DNA of 29,270 nt from Alkalihalobacillus alcalophilus ATCC 27647 = CGMCC 1.3604. Its GTDB lineage: Bacteria > Bacillota > Bacilli > Bacillales > Bacillaceae_D. The stretch is from positions 1 to 29,270 of the forward strand of contig NZ_ALPT02000053.1 in NCBI RefSeq assembly GCF_000292245.2, given 5' to 3'. Shown piece after piece: positions 25,222 through 29,270 of this stretch (within the stretch, counting starts at the first letter, position 1; each line of letters starts with the position of its first letter). A model generated the notes under the pieces. That model did not search any database, was not told the DNA's origin, and saw nothing but the letters and a program-made list of their open reading frames with translations. Both the position numbers and the translations under genes were made by a program.

Positions 25222-26310
25222 TTATCTCATGACTTTTCCTTGATATAAACCTGATTTTTGTAATTCATCAATAAAATGATTAAATTGTGGTATATTCATC
25301 TGTTGAGCTGAGTCTGATAAAGCAACTGCTGGGTCAGGGTGAACCTCTGCCATAACAGCATCTGCTCCAATTGCCAATGCCGCTTTTGCTGTAGGTAGTA
25401 ATAAATCACGGCGACCCGTTGAATGAGTCACATCCACTAATACAGGTAAATGTGTTTCTTGTTTTAAAATAGGGACCGCTGAAATATCTAACGTATTACG
25501 TGTTGCTTTTTCATACGTACGAATTCCACGTTCACAAAGCATAATTTGATCATTCCCTTTTGAAATGATGTATTCTGCTGCATGAATGAACTCTTCAATC
25601 GTTGCAGATAATCCACGCTTCAATAGGACTGGCTTTTTCACAGAACCAGCTGCTTTTAATAGTTCGAAGTTCTGCATATTACGAGCACCGATTTGGATAA
25701 CATCAATGTAGTCAATCGCAAGTTCGACATCTGCTGGGTTTACAATCTCACTAATAACGACCATGTCTAACTCGTCAGCAACTCGCTTTAAGATCTGTAG
25801 CCCTTCTAAACCTAACCCTTGGAAATCATATGGAGATGTACGTGGTTTGAAAGCACCTCCACGTAACAATCTTAAGCCTCTATCCTTCATTGCTTTTGCA
25901 ACCGTTAAGACTTGTTCATAACTTTCCACTGCGCATGGACCCATAATTAAATTTTGAGCACCATCCCCAATTTTTTCACCCTTTAAATCAACAATCGTAT
26001 TCTCCGGATGTTTTTTACGAGACACAAGAAGAGCTTTGCTATTATCATCTTCCTGAAGCTCTAAACTAGCTTTAAAGATTTGTTTAAATATATGTTGAAG
26101 GGTTGATGTTTCGAAAGGACCCTCGTTATTTGCTGCAATATGATCGAGCATTTTTCTTTCACGGACAGGATCAAAGCGATTAACCCCTTGTTTCCCTTTT
26201 ACTTTTCCAATTTCTTGAACGACTTCTGCTCTTTTATTAATTAATTCTAAGAGCTTGAGGTTCACCTCATCTAGTTCAGTTCTTAATACTTCTAACTGAT
26301 CGTTACTCAT
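25222..26310 (-). CDS. aroA: bifunctional chorismate mutase / 3-deoxy-7-phosphoheptulonate synthase
   Basis: This 362-residue protein catalyses the first step of the shikimate pathway, condensing PEP and erythrose 4-phosphate. An N-terminal AroQ-type chorismate mutase domain (about 1-90, LRTELDEVNLKLLELINKRAEVV) acts as the regulatory domain that senses chorismate or prephenate. The DAHP synthase barrel (about 110-350) shows GPCAVES, KPRTSPYDFQG, IQIGARNMQNF, LLKRG and DVTHSTGRRD. ATG 26310 is preferred; GTG 26319 is too close to the AGGGAG sequence. The gene name follows B. subtilis aroA, not the E. coli EPSP synthase of the same name. Confidence 0.96.
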   Translation of the reverse strand: MSNDQLEVLRTELDEVNLKLLELINKRAEVVQEIGKVKGKQGVNRFDPVRERKMLDHIAANNEGPFETSTLQHIFKQIFKASLELQEDDNSKALLVSRKKHPENTIVDLKGEKIGDGAQNLIMGPCAVESYEQVLTVAKAMKDRGLRLLRGGAFKPRTSPYDFQGLGLEGLQILKRVADELDMVVISEIVNPADVELAIDYIDVIQIGARNMQNFELLKAAGSVKKPVLLKRGLSATIEEFIHAAEYIISKGNDQIMLCERGIRTYEKATRNTLDISAVPILKQETHLPVLVDVTHSTGRRDLLLPTAKAALAIGADAVMAEVHPDPAVALSDSAQQMNIPQFNHFIDELQKSGLYQGKVMR

Positions 26311-26353
26311 TCTCTCCACTCCCTCATCTCAACTTCTTTTTTTGATTACGGTA

Positions 26354-26382
26354 ATTATAGAACATTTACAGAACATTGTCAC
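26354..26382 (-). promoter_or_regulatory. aroA SigA promoter with a direct repeat in the spacer
   Basis: On the minus strand GTGACA (26382-26377), a 17-base spacer and TATAAT (26359-26354) form a good promoter. The spacer and flank contain AATGTTCTGTAAATGTTCTA, i.e. ATGTTCT twice, 10 bases apart. Confidence 0.7.
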
Positions 26383-26568
26383 TATTTTTTTCTTTATTAA
26401 TTAGACGCTTTTAAGCACTAAAGTATTTTTATTTGATTTTATGCTCTTTCTTTACAAAATTTAATTAAAAATAATTTATCCAAGTATAAAATTAACTTCT
26501 AAAAAAATCAACAATCATTACTTAAAAAAGACAAATTGTCACAAATTTCACCACCATTCACTTTCCCC

Positions 26569-26598
26569 TTACACAAAAGCCCCCCTATCTAGTAGAAT
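26569..26598 (+). promoter_or_regulatory. candidate promoter of the FtsA-like gene
   Basis: TTACAC (26569-26574), an 18-base spacer and TAGAAT (26593-26598). Transcription would start just before the hairpin repeat at 26606, placing that repeat in the 5' leader. The upstream stretch 26383-26568 is AT-rich and shows nothing else. Confidence 0.4.
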
Positions 26599-26605
26599 GA
26601 AAAGA

Positions 26606-26716
26606 AAAGCGGAGAAAGGCGGTTAGGAACGAGGCCAAATCTAGAACCACTCTAGAAGTCGCTCTTTGACTTCTAAAGGGGGGCGGATTTTGCACGAGTT
26701 CCTGCCTTTCGCAGCC
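26606..26716 (+). repeat. structured hairpin repeat, unit 3
   Basis: This is a third copy of the family at 7-301. The outer arms are GCGGAGAAAGGCGGTTAGGA (from 26609) and GAGTTCCTGCCTTTCGCAGC. The inner hairpin is GAAGTC (26655-26660), loop GCTCTTT, GACTTC (26668-26673). As in units 1 and 2, the left arm carries a four- to five-base bulge and the inner loop is seven bases (GCTYTTT). Arm sequences differ greatly from the other copies while pairing is preserved. It lies between a candidate promoter and the FtsA-like start codon. Confidence 0.65.
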
Positions 26717-26758
26717 AGACACAAAAAGACTAAATACGGAGAAATTAGAAGGTGAAGA

Positions 26759-27886
26759 ATGAAAATGGAACCATATAAACAACCACCGTTATTTGCCCTT
26801 GATATAGGAACACGTTCAGTCGTTGCCTTATTATTGCAACCTCATGAAGATCAATTTGAATTAATCGACATTGAAATCATTGAGCATAAAGAGCGCTCCA
26901 TGTTAGATGGACAAATTCATGATATTCCTGCAGTTGCTGCTGCGATAAAAAAAGTAAAAGAAACTTTAGAGGAAAAGCATGGTCCGTTAAAAAAAGTTTG
27001 TGTTGCCGCTGCCGGGCGTTCTTTAAAAACGAGACGAGCTCAATTTGAATTAGACGTAAAAGGAAAACCGATCCTCAATCCAGAAGATGTATTGCATCTA
27101 GAATTAAGTGCGGTTCAAAAAGCTCAATTTGAACTAGCTCAAACAGAAATAAAAGAATCCTCTCTTCATTACTTTTGTGTTGGCTATTCAGTCTTAAATT
27201 ATCAAATGGATGGAGAAATAATTGGTAGTTTAGTCGATCAAAATGGTGATCACGCGTCTGTTGAAGTAATCGCTACCTTTTTACCTAAAATTGTCGTTGA
27301 GTCGTTACTTTCTGCTTTAACACGAGCTGATTTAGAGCTTGAAGCTTTGACTCTTGAACCGATTGCAGCTATTAATGTGCTCATTCCTCCCTCCATGCGT
27401 AGGTTAAATGTAGCTTTAGTTGATATTGGGGCGGGCACATCTGACATTGCCATAACGGATGAAAATACGGTCGTTGCCTATGGCATGGTACCTGTCGCCG
27501 GGGATGAGATTACAGAAGCGGTTAGCGACCAATTTTTATTAGATTTCCCGGAAGCTGAACGAGTCAAAAGACAAATTCACACAGAGGATACAATTCAAAT
27601 CGCTGATATTCTCGGGTTTGAAACCGAATATACAAAAGAAGAAATGGTAGCTCCTATTCGTGCTAATATTCGCCATTTAGCTCAAAAGATCAGTCACGAA
27701 ATATTAGAGTTGAACGGCAAACCACCAAAGGCTGTAATGTTAGTAGGTGGTGGAAGTTTAACACCAGAGTTGCCCAAACATGTTGCTGAACTTTTACGTC
27801 TACCAGAAAATCGTGTCGCGATTCGTGGCATTGAAGCTATTCAAAAACTAAAAAAACAACGACAAATTCAATTGGTCCTGAGTTAG
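26759..27886 (+). CDS. actin-like FtsA/PilM-family protein, 5' frame of a split gene
   Basis: This 375-residue frame encodes an actin-fold protein. Phosphate-1 motif FALDIGTRSV is near residue 12, phosphate-2 VDIGAGTSDIAI near 220, and the adenosine motif MLVGGGSLTPEL near 330; an SHS2-like insertion lies between the first two. FtsA and PilM relatives bind ATP and work at the membrane in division or pilus assembly; this one's role is unknown. After an A7 tract (27850-27856) the frame reads only RQIQLVLS-like residues and stops, whereas the -1 frame gives the conserved GPELVTPIGIA that closes the FtsA fold. The native protein therefore probably continues in the next entry (718 residues in total). 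ATG 26759 follows AGAAGGTG; ATG 26765 is an alternative. It is divergent from aroA and stands alone. Confidence 0.85.
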   Translation: MKMEPYKQPPLFALDIGTRSVVALLLQPHEDQFELIDIEIIEHKERSMLDGQIHDIPAVAAAIKKVKETLEEKHGPLKKVCVAAAGRSLKTRRAQFELDVKGKPILNPEDVLHLELSAVQKAQFELAQTEIKESSLHYFCVGYSVLNYQMDGEIIGSLVDQNGDHASVEVIATFLPKIVVESLLSALTRADLELEALTLEPIAAINVLIPPSMRRLNVALVDIGAGTSDIAITDENTVVAYGMVPVAGDEITEAVSDQFLLDFPEAERVKRQIHTEDTIQIADILGFETEYTKEEMVAPIRANIRHLAQKISHEILELNGKPPKAVMLVGGGSLTPELPKHVAELLRLPENRVAIRGIEAIQKLKKQRQIQLVLS

Positions 27887-28914
27887 TAACACCGATCGGA
27901 ATTGCCATTGCCGCTAAAGAAAACCCAATTGAATACTTAAGTATAACTGTCAATAATAAAAAACTAAGACTATTTGACATCAAAAATTTAACTGTTGGAG
28001 ATGCTCTACTAGCAGCAGGTGTGGACATTGCGAAACTTTACGGAAAACCAGGCTTAGCTAAGATCGTGACGATTCAACAAAAAGTGACGACCATTCCAGG
28101 AGAACTTGGACATGCTCCTACTATTTTAAGAAATGGCGAAACAACTTCACTTCATGCTGTCATTCAAGCAAATGATGAAATCGTTGTAATGCCTGGAGAA
28201 GATGGTAAAGAAGTCACTGTTACAATTGCTGAAATTTACGGTGATGTACCAACCCTACCCCTTTTAATTAATGGGGAAATAGCGGAAATCCCTGGTTACT
28301 TTTTACAAAATGGAAAAAGAATAAAAAAAGAAGCCATTCTTAATGACCGTGATATCATTACGATTCAATACCCTGAAACGATTAAAGATGTATTAAATAG
28401 CTTGTCCATTGAACCGAAAACATTTGAACCGATTATGATTCAATTTGCAGGAAAAGAACAAACATTATTTCATCCAACACAACAGATTTTGCTTAATAAG
28501 ACTAAAAGCACTTTATCAACTCGAGTCCATCGAAATGATTCCTTAACGATCCCAGAGTTTAACAAAGAGATTGAATGGACATTACAGCATATTGTGCATA
28601 CATTACAAATTGAAGAGGAAAAACGAATTCAAGTTTTCTTTAATGATGAATTAATTACCTTAACAAAGCCGATATTTCAATACTATCGAGAAGAAGCATT
28701 GTTAACAAAAGAAGCAAAGATTTACAACGGGGACAAAATCACTGTCAAATCGATTGGAGATGGTCTGTTTATTTTGCAAGATATCTTTGCCGTCCAGGAA
28801 GTCATCATTCCCGAGAATAGTCGAAAGCAAATTGAGCTTTATAAAAATGGTCAACAAACTGGCTTTGCCGAACAAATCATTGATGGCGATAAAATCCAAT
28901 TAATCATTAAGTAA
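27856..28914 (+). CDS. 3' frame of the split FtsA-like gene, modular C-terminal region
   Basis: This reads on in the -1 frame from the A7 tract and is open for 352 residues. It starts with TTTNSIGPELVTPIGIAIAA, completing the actin-like domain, then about five modules of 52-64 residues. Each module has a strand-turn-strand start (LRNGETTSL, LINGEIAEI, FFNDELITL, LYKNGQQTG) and ends in an acidic turn plus strand (NDEIVV, DRDIITI, NDSLTI, NGDKITV, DGDKIQL). These look like small beta-rich repeats of the beta-grasp or SLBB kind; that is inference. No good start site exists: the nearest in-frame candidate, GTG 28021, has no ribosome binding site. So this is the tail of the upstream gene, not a separate one. 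Confidence 0.75.
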   Translation, partial: TTTNSIGPELVTPIGIAIAAKENPIEYLSITVNNKKLRLFDIKNLTVGDALLAAGVDIAKLYGKPGLAKIVTIQQKVTTIPGELGHAPTILRNGETTSLHAVIQANDEIVVMPGEDGKEVTVTIAEIYGDVPTLPLLINGEIAEIPGYFLQNGKRIKKEAILNDRDIITIQYPETIKDVLNSLSIEPKTFEPIMIQFAGKEQTLFHPTQQILLNKTKSTLSTRVHRNDSLTIPEFNKEIEWTLQHIVHTLQIEEEKRIQVFFNDELITLTKPIFQYYREEALLTKEAKIYNGDKITVKSIGDGLFILQDIFAVQEVIIPENSRKQIELYKNGQQTGFAEQIIDGDKIQLIIK

Positions 28915-28931
28915 AGTTCTCATTAATGAAA

Positions 28932-28970
28932 CCGTTATTTGATTAGAGATTAATCAAATAACGGCTTTTT
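28932..28970 (+). terminator. terminator of the FtsA-like gene
   Basis: CCGTTATTTGATTA (28932-28945) and TAATCAAATAACGG (28951-28964) form a perfect 14-bp stem with a five-base loop, followed by CTTTTT. Confidence 0.92.
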
Positions 28971-29270
28971 CATTATTGTTCGGCGACTTTTCGTACCCTA
29001 ATTTCTCCAGCTTAGCTTTTTTATTACTTATCCCAAGTTTTTCGTACCCTAATTTTACCTGCTCGGCTTTTTCATTACCTATCTCAAGTTTTTCGCACTC
29101 TAATTTGACCTGCTCGGCTTTTTCATTACTTATCCCAAGTTTTTCGTACCCTAATTTTACCTGCTCGGCTTTTTCATTACTTATCTCAAGTTTTTCGCAC
29201 TCTAATTTGACCTGCTCGGCTTTTTCATTACCTATCTCAACGTTTTTCGTACCCTAATTTGACCTGCTCG
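28962..29270. repeat. 51-bp tandem repeat array, about six units, cut by the window edge
   Basis: The landmark TCGTACCC / TCGCACTC recurs at 28991, 29042, 29093, 29144 and 29195 (steps of exactly 51) and at 29247 (52, one extra base near 29241). Two unit types alternate: one with GTACCC and CTTATCCC, one with GCACTC and TATCTC. The first unit is degenerate and begins in the T-run of the preceding terminator (GGCTTTTTCATTA). 51 is a multiple of three, so both strands stay open. The minus strand reads 17-residue units such as EQVKLGYEKLGISNEKA, ending in EKAVI and a TGA at 28954-28956, but has no start codon here. Units carry no unique spacers. Confidence 0.85.

Noticed and set aside
28021..28914. 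independent gene starting at GTG 28021
   Set aside because: It has no ribosome binding site, and the same frame extends upstream to the A7 tract with conserved FtsA-family sequence; it is better read as the 3' part of the split gene.
28976..29257. 93-residue plus-strand protein made of PSFSYPNFTCSAF-type repeats
   Set aside because: It is a direct translation of the minisatellite, has no ribosome binding site of note, and starts within 10 bases of the upstream terminator. A minus-strand reading is at least as plausible.
28962..29270. CRISPR array
   Set aside because: The 51-bp units are contiguous, with no unique spacers between repeats, and no cas genes are near.

Overview
The window is a chromosomal segment of a low-GC Gram-positive bacterium of the family Bacillaceae. 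Gene order closely follows the Bacillus subtilis ytsP-dgcP-rpsD-tyrS-acsA-acuABC / motPS-ccpA-aroA neighbourhood. Strong AAGGAGG-type ribosome binding sites, a tyrosine T-box, intrinsic terminators and SigA-type promoters fit this placement. Hints of an alkaliphilic or salt-tolerant lifestyle are inference only: a MotPS (sodium-type) flagellar stator, a very acidic linker on the peptide-binding lipoprotein and an acidic tail on the class A PBP.

Layout. 1-660 is non-coding repeat DNA: two tandem hairpin units, then a MITE-like element with terminal inverted repeats. 840-4761 holds a free methionine-R-sulfoxide reductase (ytsP), a GAF-GGDEF diguanylate cyclase (dgcP) and ribosomal protein S4 (rpsD) with a structured leader. 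A second copy of the MITE-like element follows (about 4947-5195). 5273-11116 is a complete peptide ABC importer: a four-gene operon for permeases and ATPases, divergent from its binding lipoprotein. 11191-12238 is an LrgA/LrgB pair whose lrgB is broken by one base in an A6 tract. 12332-13794 is a TyrZ-type tyrosyl-tRNA synthetase under a UAC-specifier T-box. 13972-16851 is a class A penicillin-binding protein with an FN3 domain. 17026-21427 is the acetate/acetoin cluster: acsA diverging from acuABC. 21474-26310 runs leftward: mtnN, motS, motP, ccpA and the chorismate mutase-DAHP synthase aroA. 26759-28914 encodes an actin-like FtsA/PilM-family protein split into two frames at an A7 tract, with a C-terminal region of about five similar modules. 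The right edge (28962-29270) is a 51-bp tandem repeat that runs out of the window.

How the genes connect. AcuA (acetyltransferase) and AcuC (deacetylase) control AcsA by acetylation of a C-terminal lysine. CcpA, encoded 5 kb away, probably represses acsA through a cre-like site inside the first codons of acsA. ccpA and motPS are closely packed and probably co-transcribed. TyrS is induced by uncharged tRNA-Tyr, and S4 probably represses its own translation.

The most unusual items are (i) a small structured repeat found three times with compensatory changes in its stems, one copy lying in the presumed 5' leader of the FtsA-like gene; (ii) two genes that each need a -1 shift at an A6 or A7 tract to be full length, one of them at a canonical A AAA AAA slippery heptamer; and (iii) the FtsA-like protein's modular C-terminus. 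I found no CRISPR array, tRNA, rRNA, transposase or phage gene.
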